Shown here: piece by piece, positions 53,597-63,000 of the stretch | Position numbering within the stretch: the stretch's first letter is position 1 | Layout: each line of letters starts with the position of its first letter | Origin: Emticicia sp965283955 | Lineage (GTDB): Bacteria > Bacteroidota > Bacteroidia > Cytophagales > Spirosomataceae | DNA: 64,000 nucleotides | Direction of reading: 5' to 3' | Assembly: GCA_965283955.1 (NCBI GenBank) | Contig: CBDIQW010000001.1 | Coordinates: 620,001-684,000, forward strand | The notes under the pieces: generated by a model | What the model saw: only the letters and a program-made list of their open reading frames with translations | Told to the model about the DNA's origin: nothing | The model's database searches: none | Position numbers and translations under genes: made by a program

Positions 53597-54507
53597 CCGC
53601 CACCGCCACCAAACTGCATTCCACCGCCACCACCTGAGCTGCCAAGTACACCCAAAATATCTTGATTTGAGAAGTTTTGTTGGTTGATATTATTCGATAA
53701 ACCGATAATTGTAAGACGTTGATCTTTCTTAAAGAAATTCACACTCGCCCCAGATTGATAACGCTCATCATCGCCTACACCAGCGTAAACTTTTCCGAAC
53801 TGACCATTATTTTTGTTTTGTCGAGTAGTGATATTGATTGTTTTTACAGTATTCCCATCATCAAAACCAGTAAATTGAGATTGTTCGCTGAGTCGGTCGA
53901 AAACCTGTACTTTATCCACCACTTCAGCAGGAAGGTTTTTAAGTGCCAGAGCTGCATCATCGCCAAAAAACTCTTGCCCATCAACAGTTACTTTTCGTAC
54001 TTCTTCTCCTTGTGCTTTTACTACACCATTTTCGATGGTTACGCCTGGCATTTTCTTTACTAAATCTTCAACCGTAGCATCGGGATTGGTCTTAAATGCA
54101 CCTGCATTATACTGAATCGTATCGCCTTTCTGCTCGACACGCACTTGCTTTTCACGCACAGTCACCTCCCCGAGCTGATTAGCATTTTCGGTCAATTTTA
54201 AAACTCCTAAATTTTTTGGGGAATTGCCAATCGAAACTCGCATTTCGAGATTTGTATAGCCAATCGAAGAAATTCTTAGTCGATAATTTCCTGATTTTAC
54301 ATTGGCAAGTTTAAAGTTTCCCTCGGCATCGGCCAAAACGCCTTTGCGTTGCGTAGAATCTCGTGAGTTTATCAATAAAATACTTGCTCCCGAAACCCCA
54401 ACACTGGCTTGTGCATCTTGCACAGTTCCTATCAGTTCGGTAGTTTGAGCAAAGACAGTCAGGGAAACAAATGTGAATAAGAAGATTTGAAGTAGCAGCT
54501 TTTTCAT
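53455..54507 (-). CDS. outer-membrane receptor, N-terminal part (frameshifted near 53562)
   Basis: Signal peptide (about 1-20, LTVFAQ), carboxypeptidase-regulatory-like domain (about 22-110) and a plug-like domain ('GDTIQYNAGAFKTNPDATVE', 'LVKKMPGVTIENG', 'VDGQEFFGDDAALALKNLPA') typical of TonB-dependent receptor relatives in Bacteroidota. A glycine-rich stretch follows (residues about 285-315). The last about 30 residues (LVVAAVAAAV...) are the GGC repeat read in the wrong frame. One base lost around 53561-53565 (in AGGCC) explains the break. Whole gene 51665-54507, about 945 residues. Confidence 0.85.
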   Translation of the reverse strand: MKKLLLQIFLFTFVSLTVFAQTTELIGTVQDAQASVGVSGASILLINSRDSTQRKGVLADAEGNFKLANVKSGNYRLRISSIGYTNLEMRVSIGNSPKNLGVLKLTENANQLGEVTVREKQVRVEQKGDTIQYNAGAFKTNPDATVEDLVKKMPGVTIENGVVKAQGEEVRKVTVDGQEFFGDDAALALKNLPAEVVDKVQVFDRLSEQSQFTGFDDGNTVKTINITTRQNKNNGQFGKVYAGVGDDERYQSGASVNFFKKDQRLTIIGLSNNINQQNFSNQDILGVLGSSGGGGGMQFGGGGGWRPQGGGGGGGLVVAAVAAAVLVVVEMPVILWLVNNQGLPKLLLSA

Positions 54508-54529
54508 GTAAGTTTTGGTAATTTATACT

Positions 54530-54574
54530 ATATCGTAGAATTGTAATGTTCAAGTTTTTATTTTACTACGATAT
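54530..54574. repeat. 9-bp inverted repeat upstream of the receptor gene
   Basis: ATATCGTAG (54530-54538) and CTACGATAT (54566-54574), 27 bases apart, 23-67 bases upstream of the receptor start (54507). Candidate operator. Confidence 0.45.
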
Positions 54575-54577
54575 TTA

Positions 54578-54616
54578 GACAGATTTAAACTAAGAAAAGT
54601 TTAGTTCAAATCTGTC
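54578..54616 (-). terminator. hairpin after the serine hydrolase gene
   Basis: 16-bp arms with one mismatch (54578-54593 and 54601-54616), 42 bases past the serine hydrolase stop on the minus strand. Confidence 0.6.
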
Positions 54617-54658
54617 TGTAAACGACCAAAAAGGTAGTTGTGTAGATAAATGAAAGCA

Positions 54659-55969
54659 TTAATCATCAATTGATTGATAAATCATTCGAGTAAAAAGAGC
54701 TTCAGAGCCACCATCAACTGCACCTTGGGTTTGTTTCATTAAAACCATTATGATTTTTTCTTTAGGGTCAGCCCAATAATTTGTATTAAAATAACCACCC
54801 CAACTAAATCTTCCTGCACTTCCATTACCTTTGATTTGTCCTGCTTGTCCTATTACACTAAAGCCAAGACTAAAGAAACTTTCACCTTTCGAGCCTCCAA
54901 AGAGTTCGCCAGTTTGATTAGTGGCTGTTAGTAAATCAACCGTAGTTCGGCTCAAAAAACGCTTGCCATTCATAGTACCACCATTGAGCAACATTTGTAA
55001 GAAAGTTGCATAATCTTTGGCCGTTGATGATAGCCCAGCTCCACCCGAAAAAAATGTTTTTGCTCCCGAAATCGGATAGCTCGGGTCATAGAAAGTCACA
55101 GGGAAACGTACCCAAGTTTTTGCACTATCAGGTTTATGAATATATACTAAACGGTCTTTCTTAGCATCGGGTAAATAGAAGTAGGTATCTTGCATTCCGA
55201 GGGGTTCAAAAAGGTGTTGTTTCAAATATTCATCAAAAGGCTGCCCCGAAACGATTTCAATGAAATAACCTAATACATCTAATCCTTCGCTATAAGTAAA
55301 TTTCTCACCAGGATTGTGATGCAATGGGAGTTTCGCCAATTTTTTGATATTATCTCCAATTTTCACTGAATTTGTGGTGAATAAATCTACAATTCCTGCT
55401 TTTTTATACATCATTCTAAAACTTTCATCGCCATCAATTACACCATATCCAAGCCCTGAAGTGTGCGTCAACAAATGACGAATCGTGATTTCAGATTTTG
55501 CAGGTTCGCTCGTATAGGTAGTATCAGAAAATCGGAACGACTTCATTACACGAGGATTTTTAAATTCGGGAATGAACTTTGAGATTGGGTCGTCGAGAGA
55601 GAACTTTCCTTCTTCATAAAGCATCATAACGGCCGTTGAAGTTATGGCTTTTGTCATCGAAGCAATCCTAAAAATATCATCAGTTTTCATTGCCTTTTTA
55701 GTCTGAAAATCTGAATAACCAAACGCTTTTTGATAAACAATCTGGCCATTTTTAGTAAAAAGTGCCACCATTCCAGGGAGTTTGTTTTGTTCAACAAGTT
55801 GATTTAGCACATTGTCGATGCGTTTGAGTCGTTCGGAAGAAATTCCAACCGATTCGGGAGTTGTAGCCACCGAAAGTGATTTTGAGTGAACCGATGAGGT
55901 GAGTTGCGTTTGGGCTTTTGCTTGAAAAAGAACCAAACCAATAAGGGTTGTAAAGAGAAGTTTTTTCAT
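54659..55969 (-). CDS. exported serine hydrolase, beta-lactamase/PBP4-like
   Basis: 436 residues with a signal peptide (about 1-19). Class C beta-lactamase-like fold: the nucleophile in S-x-x-K 'RIASMTKAITSTAVMMLYEE' near residue 105, 'FTYSEGLDVLGYF' (Tyr of the Y-x-N region, here Y-S-E) near 225, and 'RFSWGGYFNTNYWADP' (HxG/KTG region, W-G-G) near 395. The family is mostly esterases or peptidases; beta-lactam resistance is not implied. Confidence 0.9.
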   Translation of the reverse strand: MKKLLFTTLIGLVLFQAKAQTQLTSSVHSKSLSVATTPESVGISSERLKRIDNVLNQLVEQNKLPGMVALFTKNGQIVYQKAFGYSDFQTKKAMKTDDIFRIASMTKAITSTAVMMLYEEGKFSLDDPISKFIPEFKNPRVMKSFRFSDTTYTSEPAKSEITIRHLLTHTSGLGYGVIDGDESFRMMYKKAGIVDLFTTNSVKIGDNIKKLAKLPLHHNPGEKFTYSEGLDVLGYFIEIVSGQPFDEYLKQHLFEPLGMQDTYFYLPDAKKDRLVYIHKPDSAKTWVRFPVTFYDPSYPISGAKTFFSGGAGLSSTAKDYATFLQMLLNGGTMNGKRFLSRTTVDLLTATNQTGELFGGSKGESFFSLGFSVIGQAGQIKGNGSAGRFSWGGYFNTNYWADPKEKIIMVLMKQTQGAVDGGSEALFTRMIYQSIDD

Positions 55970-56049
55970 TAGATTATTATGAGTTGAATATATACATGGT
56001 AACTTTTTTACTTCATAAATAACTGAATACGAAACGGTTTTCTATTTTA

Positions 56050-56259
56050 TCAGTCGGTTTTTATAAAATTTAGTTTACTCCTCCTCCGCAAATTATCTAA
56101 AACCACAGCTGTTGCAATTCCCACATTCAACGATTCTGCCTCCCCAAATCTCGGAATCGTTATTTTTTTTGTAATTAATTCTTCTACCTCTGCTCCTATT
56201 CCATTCGATTCATTTCCAAGCACGATATAGCCGCTACTCGGAAAATCAAAATGATGCAC
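56050..56259 (-). CDS. TrmH-family RNA methyltransferase, C-terminal frame segment
   Basis: Continuation of the gene at 56336-56824. The restored frame past about 56358 reads 'VVYYSEISKYFENIVKNNKT', then 'GYIVLGNESNGIGAEVEEL' and 'KITIPRFGEAESLNVGIATA', the SPOUT motif 2 and 3 knot that binds SAM. The ATG at 56259 is internal. Without the frameshift the protein is about 258 residues. Confidence 0.85.
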   Translation of the reverse strand: MHHFDFPSSGYIVLGNESNGIGAEVEELITKKITIPRFGEAESLNVGIATAVVLDNLRRRSKLNFIKTD

Positions 56260-56335
56260 ATTTTCAGAATTTAAAAAAGTTCCAATAATTTCAGTCTTAT
56301 TATTTTTTACAATATTTTCAAAATATTTTGAAATT

Positions 56336-56824
56336 TCAGAATAATAAACTACGAATTCTTGAAAACGAGCCCATCGACGCTGAAACTACTTTTGGATTGT
56401 AAAAATCAACGGTTGTTTCAGAACAAATAACTTTTTTGATGCCGTACCAATCGGCGATACGGAGAATCGTACCGAGGTTTCCAGGGTCACGAATATCATC
56501 CAAAACTAAAACAAATTCATCGGCATCAGCAATTAATGGTATATTTTCTCGCATTTTCACTACCGCTAAGGCAGCATCATTGCTTTGTAGTGTACCGATT
56601 TTTTCGAGTTCAGTCTGTGAAATTTGCTCAACTGATATTTTTTTGAGTAATTTTTCGTTTTCTGTAAAGAACTTTGGCGTGCATAATAATAACTCAATTT
56701 CTAAGTCCGAACCCAATAATTCTTGCACGCTTTTTGCACCTTCCACTAAAAATCGTTGGTGTTCTTGTCGATATTTTTTTAATTGCAAAGATTGAACGTA
56801 CTTTTGTTGTTGTTTTGAAAACAT
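56336..56824 (-). CDS. TrmH-family (SpoU) RNA methyltransferase, N-terminal part (frameshifted)
   Basis: N-terminal substrate-binding domain (about 1-90) followed by the start of the SPOUT domain with motif 1 'LVLDDIRDPGNLGTILRIAD' and 'VVSASMGSFSRI'. The frame fails at about residue 158 because of one extra base near 56350-56358 (read TTC instead of TC on the minus strand). The C-terminal knot is in the 56050-56259 segment. Methylates a ribose in rRNA or tRNA with SAM. It is divergently placed from tamL, a neighbour pairing I recall from other Bacteroidota. Confidence 0.87.
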   Translation of the reverse strand: MFSKQQQKYVQSLQLKKYRQEHQRFLVEGAKSVQELLGSDLEIELLLCTPKFFTENEKLLKKISVEQISQTELEKIGTLQSNDAALAVVKMRENIPLIADADEFVLVLDDIRDPGNLGTILRIADWYGIKKVICSETTVDFYNPKVVSASMGSFSRIRSLLF

Positions 56825-56888
56825 TACTTTTGAAAATTTACGATTTACAAAGGATTTTCCTGATAGAAAAACTGATAATCAATCAATT

Positions 56889-59033
56889 ATGCTTCTAAAG
56901 ATAGTATCAAGTTTTAGACTGGTATTTAATATTTTTCTTAATAAAAAACGCTTTTACAAGGTTTCGGGTGCTTGCTTGATGGTTTTTACAGTAAGCTCGT
57001 GCACTCGAAAAGTGCAGCTCGAACGTGATGAATACCGCCTAAATAGTTTTGAATTCAAAGGTAATAAAGAAATCTCAACGGAAGAACTCGAATTACTGAT
57101 TCCACCCACACAAAAGCCTAATCGACGTATTTTATACTTACCCGTTACACCTTATGTTGGTTTTTATAATTTGGGCAAAACTTTTTATAACTCGGTAAAA
57201 ATCACAGAACGCTTAGAAAAATGGCAAAATCGTTTGGATAATCTGTCAACTCCTGTAGTGTATGATGCTAAAATTGAGAAAAAACGAAAAAAATATCTAT
57301 CAAAAGTAAACGTTTATCAAGACCGCCTCGACACCAAAGAAAACTGGTGGATGAAAAATATAGGCGAGGCTCCAGCAATCATTACCGAGAGTGCCATCAA
57401 ACGCACAAGCGGTACTATCAATAAATACTTATATAACAAAGGTTTTTTTGATAGCGTTGTGAAATACCAAATCGACTCGGCAAATACAAACAAGCGTATA
57501 AAAATCAGCTATTTAATTGATGAAAAAAGAGCTTATTTGATTGATACAATTAGGTATGAAATGACTGATAGAAAGGTTGACTCCTTACTGAAAAGTAAAG
57601 TTAAGGAAAAATTACTCCTAAGACTCGACCGAGTCGATTTCAATAATATTGATGCTGAAAAGTTACGAATCGAAGCACTTTTAAAAGAAAACGGCTATTT
57701 CAATTTCATCGCTAAAAGTTATATCGGAGTTGAAATTGACACGACAAATTACATCAGACGAGATTACAGAGTAAACCTAACGGTAACGATTAGAAATCCA
57801 AATCAAAAAGAACAACACGAACAGTTTACACTTGAATCTATCAATTTTATTTCTGCCGATGCTTCGACAGAAAACAATCTAAATATTGATACAACTAACA
57901 TTGAACTTAATAACATTCGCTATACATTTATTGGCAAGAAATTTCCTACAAAAATCTTGGATAAGAAAATTCTTATTCGGCCAAATCAACTTTTCAAGGC
58001 TTCACTCGTTAATGAAACCAATCGACAACTTTATGGCCTCGACCAGTTTGCTTTTGCCAACGTCAAATTTACACAATTACCTGATAATCAACTAAGAGCC
58101 GACATTATTGCACCTACAAACCCTAAATACACAACGGCTTATAATTTTGATGTCAATAACATAAATAATATTTTGGGTGGAGGTGCGAGTGTTTCGCTTC
58201 GTGCCAGAAATCTACTAAGTATTTTAGAAACTACCGAACTTGGTTTTCGTGCCAATCTCGAAGGACAACCAGGCTTAGATTCTACTACTCAACGTAGCCG
58301 TGAACTGGGAACAAATTTGGCTTTAAATATTCCTAAAATTATTTTTTCTAACAAAATATCAAACCTTTTAAGTCTAAAAAATCCAAGAACACAACTGGCT
58401 GTAAGTTTTAATAATTCAAAACAAAGATTATTTGAAAGGCAGGTTTTTCGCCTAACTGGCAACTATTCATGGCAACGCTCGAAATACGAAACTATCGTGA
58501 TTTCACCGTTTGATATTAACTTGATAAATACACCATTCAAAAGTGCGAGTTTTGAGCAAGTTTTGCTTGATAACCCTAACCTAAAAGTACTCTATGACCC
58601 TCAGTTTGTGTCAAGTATCAACGGCACATATGTATTTAATAATCAAGTACAAGGCAAAAACATTAAAGCTAAATACATTAGATTTTTCGTTGAATCGGGC
58701 GGTACAACGCTAAACTTTTTCCCTGACAAAAATAAGATAAAATTTATTGACCAAATTTTTCCGCTCGATACCATTAAACGTGCCTATTTTAGATTTGTGA
58801 AGTTGAATGTAGATTTTAGAAAATACATTCCAATCAATAAGCGTGATTCGTGGGCGTATCGACTAAACTTGGGAGTTGCTCATCCTTACGGGCAAAACCA
58901 AGCTATGCCTTTCGAGAAAAATTTCTTTATTGGTGGGCCAAATAGTATTCGTGCGTGGCGACCACGAACGCTCGGCTACTGGTTCGGCTTTGGGAACGAC
59001 CATAAAAAATCGTTTTTCGCAGCAACCTGGTGA
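56889..59033 (+). CDS. TamL-like BamA-family outer-membrane lipoprotein, main frame (frameshifted)
   Basis: 714 residues in this frame. Lipobox-like 'CLMVFTVSSC' (Cys near residue 38) precedes POTRA-like domains (about 50-400, 'NSFEFKGNKEISTEELELLI' and others) and a BamA/TamA beta-barrel start (about 420-700). 'NSIRAWRPRTLG' is the conserved R-G/R-x-R region of the barrel interior. The frame is lost at about 58977 (one extra T); the last about 20 residues (YWFGFGNDHKKSFF...) are nonsense. The lipoprotein form is TamL, which replaces TamA in Bacteroidota. The usual partner tamB is not next to it. Confidence 0.87.
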   Translation: MLLKIVSSFRLVFNIFLNKKRFYKVSGACLMVFTVSSCTRKVQLERDEYRLNSFEFKGNKEISTEELELLIPPTQKPNRRILYLPVTPYVGFYNLGKTFYNSVKITERLEKWQNRLDNLSTPVVYDAKIEKKRKKYLSKVNVYQDRLDTKENWWMKNIGEAPAIITESAIKRTSGTINKYLYNKGFFDSVVKYQIDSANTNKRIKISYLIDEKRAYLIDTIRYEMTDRKVDSLLKSKVKEKLLLRLDRVDFNNIDAEKLRIEALLKENGYFNFIAKSYIGVEIDTTNYIRRDYRVNLTVTIRNPNQKEQHEQFTLESINFISADASTENNLNIDTTNIELNNIRYTFIGKKFPTKILDKKILIRPNQLFKASLVNETNRQLYGLDQFAFANVKFTQLPDNQLRADIIAPTNPKYTTAYNFDVNNINNILGGGASVSLRARNLLSILETTELGFRANLEGQPGLDSTTQRSRELGTNLALNIPKIIFSNKISNLLSLKNPRTQLAVSFNNSKQRLFERQVFRLTGNYSWQRSKYETIVISPFDINLINTPFKSASFEQVLLDNPNLKVLYDPQFVSSINGTYVFNNQVQGKNIKAKYIRFFVESGGTTLNFFPDKNKIKFIDQIFPLDTIKRAYFRFVKLNVDFRKYIPINKRDSWAYRLNLGVAHPYGQNQAMPFEKNFFIGGPNSIRAWRPRTLGYWFGFGNDHKKSFFAATW

Positions 59034-59385
59034 TATCCTACTCGAAACGAGTATTGAATACCGTAAATATATGTTCAGATTTATTGGCAATTGGAATGCT
59101 GGATTTTTTATTGATGCAGGAAATGTTTGGAAATGGTATCAGATTGACTCAAAAATTGACCAAGCAAACTTTGATTGGAAAAGATTCTATAAAGAAATTG
59201 CGGTTGGAAGTGGTGCTGGTATTCGACTTGATTTAGATTATTTTGTCGCTCGTTTCGACTGGGGTGTAAAGGTTTTTGACCCCATAAAACCAACAGGCGA
59301 AAGATTTGTATTGGATAATCTGAAACTCAAACGAAGCAATGAATATTATCCTGTGTTTCATTTTGCCATTGGGTATCCGTTTTAA
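58876..59385 (+). CDS. TamL-like protein, C-terminal barrel frame segment
   Basis: Continuation of 56889. From about 58978 the frame reads 'TGSALGTTIKNRFSQQPGD', 'ILLETSIEYRKYMFRFIGN', 'WNAGFFIDAGNVW' and ends 'VFHFAIGYPF', the standard aromatic end of a BamA/TamA barrel. The first about 35 residues before 58978 are out of frame. The whole gene 56889-59385 would give about 832 residues. Confidence 0.87.
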   Translation: MLILTGKTKLCLSRKISLLVGQIVFVRGDHERSATGSALGTTIKNRFSQQPGDILLETSIEYRKYMFRFIGNWNAGFFIDAGNVWKWYQIDSKIDQANFDWKRFYKEIAVGSGAGIRLDLDYFVARFDWGVKVFDPIKPTGERFVLDNLKLKRSNEYYPVFHFAIGYPF

Positions 59386-59389
59386 TGTA

Positions 59390-59420
59390 AGGAAGACTTC
59401 GCTTCGAGCGAAGTCTTCCT
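59390..59420 (+). terminator. hairpin terminator, CTTCG-core family
   Basis: 14-bp perfect hairpin (59390-59403 and 59407-59420), loop TCG, 4 bases past the tamL stop and before the next gene in the same direction. Core GACTTCGCT/AGCGAAGTC. Confidence 0.75.
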
Positions 59421-59439
59421 CTAATAAATCTCAAAAAAC

Positions 59440-59955
59440 ATGAAAAACCTTTTCTTTACATTCTTAATTTTTCTCGGGTTTACGGCCAATGCTTCAGCAG
59501 TAACTGATAGCATAAAAGTTTTGGATTTCAAACCCTACAAAATTGATTATCCGAGCTCATGGCGATTAAAAGCAGGTTGTGCTGTTAATGAATGTTCTAT
59601 TCTTTCGCCTGCCGATACGCTTTCTTGGCCTGATGGTTATACAGAAAGTATTAATCTCACTTTCAATCCTTTGCCCTCAGCAAGCTATACTGCTGACCAA
59701 TACGCCACCTATTCGATTGGTTATTTGCCAAAAGTTGTCAAAAACTTTAAAGTAATTGAGAAAAAGAAGTTAAAATCAAATGTCGTTAGAGTTACTTACT
59801 CAGGTGAAAAAGACACGCACAAACAAACATGGCGACAATACTACTACGTAAAGTCAAGCAAAGTTTATATCGTTACGTTCTCGACTGAAACTTCAAAATA
59901 TGCTGCCTATCAGCCTTTTATTGAACCTTTTCTGAATAGTTTTACTTTGAAATAA
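59440..59955 (+). CDS. secreted hypothetical protein (171 aa), PsbP/DcrB-like
   Basis: Signal peptide (about 1-20, ANASAV) and about 150 residues with 'PYKIDYPSSWRLKAGCAVNE' and a closing 'YAAYQPFIEPFLNSFTLK', the layout of PsbP-like/DcrB-like single-domain proteins that many bacteria secrete or lipidate. Function unknown. The two cysteines near the start (AGCAVNEC) may form a disulfide. Confidence 0.75.
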   Translation: MKNLFFTFLIFLGFTANASAVTDSIKVLDFKPYKIDYPSSWRLKAGCAVNECSILSPADTLSWPDGYTESINLTFNPLPSASYTADQYATYSIGYLPKVVKNFKVIEKKKLKSNVVRVTYSGEKDTHKQTWRQYYYVKSSKVYIVTFSTETSKYAAYQPFIEPFLNSFTLK

Positions 59956-60040
59956 GCTTACGAGCTTCATTTAATTAGCCCTCTTTATAAGCATCACTCG
60001 AATATTTCAAATAATAATTAGACCAGATGGTTATAGATAA

Positions 60041-60074
60041 AAAAGACCCTATATAGTTTTATATAGGGTCTTTT
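60041..60074. terminator. bidirectional terminator between 59440 gene and giant repeat protein
   Basis: 15-bp perfect hairpin (60041-60055 and 60060-60074), loop GTTT, flanked by A and T runs, between convergent stops at 59955 and 60094. Confidence 0.9.
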
Positions 60075-60093
60075 CAAATATGCCGACTTAGAA

Positions 60094-63000
60094 TTAATTA
60101 TCACTACAACCTTTTATTTCCGCTTTAAAAGTACCTGTCGATGAATATTTTGTTTCAAAACCGGGGTTTAACATAATAGCTTTTTCTGCTCTATAATTGG
60201 TAACTGAATTATTATTTAATTTATTGGAAGCTGTAATTTGTACTGCTTTTGGTACTGTAATTTGCCCACTCAAAACATCAAATAATGATGAGTATAATTC
60301 TAAACTCGAAGGACAAGGATTTGTTGGTAATATATAATTCAATAATGAAAAATTACCATCGCCAGAATCATCATCATAACCCAATTCGCTAATACCATCA
60401 GAATCATATAATATTATATAGGTATCCAAATTTGACCCACCCGTGATCGCTTTGGTTTCCATTGTCAATACACCATTATTCATCGATACTGATAGCTTAT
60501 AATTGCCTGTATTGGAGCTACTATAAGGACGGACTAAAATGTAGTACACTTTACCATTATTAACCCAGGCAAAATAATCTTTATCATTTCCGCTGTCTAA
60601 ACACACATCAACACTCTGATAAGTATTATTAGTAATTATTGTTGGCGTCAAGTAAGTATTATTTGGTTCGAGTGGGTCGCACTGAAGTGTTACTGTTATA
60701 TTCGACAATGTACTATTACAATTATTCACATTACAATAGGCTGTAAACGTTGTTGTCTCTTGTACACTCACTACTTGGGTACTTCCCTGAACATTGTTTG
60801 ACCAAAAAACAGTACCACTACACCCCGAAGCTGTAAGAACAACATTTTGAGGAATTGATGTAATTACATTTGGACTTATTCCAAGTGTAGGGGCAGTGGA
60901 TGAAGTAGATGTGTTTACGGTAAGTATACCTACACTTGTTGATGTATAATTGGGCGTATTAGACACTACTCGTAATCTATAAGCACCCGCTCCTACTGTA
61001 CTTGGTAAATTAAAATATAGCGTATAGGTTGACGTTGATGTCGAGCCCATTACAGTGGCTAAATTATCATTCACAATAACATTTGTATTAGCATCTATCA
61101 ATTGTAAAGTATATTTTGTTGTTAAATATAAATATGAGCTAAAAGTGATCGACAAGCCACTTTGTTGACAAACGGTAGCTGAGGAGTAGTTTAATAGTAT
61201 AGGGCAAGTACGATAAGTACTTGAGATAGCCTGACAGCCTCCATTATTAACCGCAAAATAGTATATTCCAGGGTTGGAAGTGGTTAGAGTAGATGAACTT
61301 TGACCAACTACTTTAGTGAAACCAACACCAGAAGGTGAATAAAACCACTCATAGTTTCCCGAAGTCTGATCACCAGTTAGAGTTATTGCAGACCCACCAT
61401 CACACAATACTGGATTACCAGAAAAATTAGCTGACTCCATATTTATTGTAATAGGATAATTTAATGATGTGGAATTATATCCTGTTGATGAATTAGATAT
61501 AATGACACTATAATTACCACTTGTTGAGGCAAAATAACTTGACGAACCAGTTGAAGTATAAACCAAATTACCATCTCTATACCAACTATATAGATTTCCA
61601 CTTCCACTTGGTGAAGCAAATAAAGGTGCATTACCACATATATTATTTGAATTAGAATTGGTATTATTGGATGTTCCAAGATAAATAACAGCAGCGGGCA
61701 GACATCCTGTATTTGTTACTGTTAAGGTATAAGAACTTGTGGTATAATTGCTCATATATGGCAAAATTGGACGTACTCTAACTTTATATGTACCATTGAG
61801 TGTTAAAGATGAAGGAATAAAATATCTAATAGGGTTTGTAAATGCCATCGTCATTCCACTTCCTGAAACATAGTTTCCATTCGCATCTATTAGTTCAATA
61901 TTGATACTCCTTTCGTTTGTCCAGGTCCCTACTGTAGTGTATGGTATTTCGATAGAACCTCCAGTACAAATATTTGTATTACTTGGGGTATTAAGTAAAA
62001 TTGAGGTTGAATTATCAACATTTACAATTACACTGCCATTTCCATAGCCATCACCACAAGAATTACTAACACTTGATATATAGTACATCTTATTTTGATT
62101 AGGTGTTACTTGTAAAATATATGGACTTGAAGTAACATTAATGACTCTTGTCTGACTACCATCATAATATTTTACAACCCACGGCGCTTCTCCATGCAAA
62201 GTCATTTTAAGGTTAGCGGTTTGCCCTAACGAAATGTTGACTGTAGCATTCAAATTATCATTTTGGTCACTCAAAACCCCATAAGGAGTACTACCGACAT
62301 AAAATGGCGAGCTTAAGCTTTCACACCCAGAACTACTCTGCCTAACCAAAACTCTATAGTAGCCAACTGAAGTAGCTGTATGTGCCTGTCCCGTAGCTCC
62401 ATTGATTGGTATATTTGAGTTTATTGAAGCTGAATAAAACCATTGATAAGTAGCACCAACTCCACCAGAGCTTGCATTTAATGTGGCGGTCGTATTTGTT
62501 CCACAAATAACACTGTTGGGCGATGTAATAGATGCAGTAAAACCTGTTATTGTTATAGTTTGCTGTGAAGTTGTCTGGTCATAGTTTGAACTTGCTCTTG
62601 TAACTCTCACAGAATAATTACCTGTTTGAGTAGCAGTAAAATTACGCCCTGTTTGATTAGGTATAAGATTCCCATTTATATACCACTGATAACTGTAAGC
62701 AATCGACGATGAATACGGGTAAGCAGTCAGATAAACAGATGTACAAGAAACATTAGTGTAACTGATGGTGAAAATAGCTGAACTGCTACATCCCGTACTA
62801 TTTACATTAATAGAATATGTAGAGGAAGTACTGTTCGCTATGAAAGGTAATGTACTATATGCTCTAATTTTATATGTACCGATAGGCAAAGTTTCAGGAA
62901 TAGGAAATATCATAGGATTAGTTGCAAAACCAGACACATAAGAATAGGTACTTATAAAATTTCCATTTGCATCTAATAATTCCAAAGCTGTATTTCTTTC

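Noticed and set aside
54659..55969. Beta-lactamase resistance gene
   Set aside because: The Y-x-N and K-T-G positions are Y-S-E and W-G-G, and the family is mostly esterase/peptidase-like; resistance cannot be claimed.
6010..59385. Programmed ribosomal frameshifting as a common cause of the seven split genes
   Set aside because: The sites share no slippery heptamer with a following structure, go in both directions and hit unrelated families, including ones never known to use it. Sequencing or assembly error or simple mutation is simpler.
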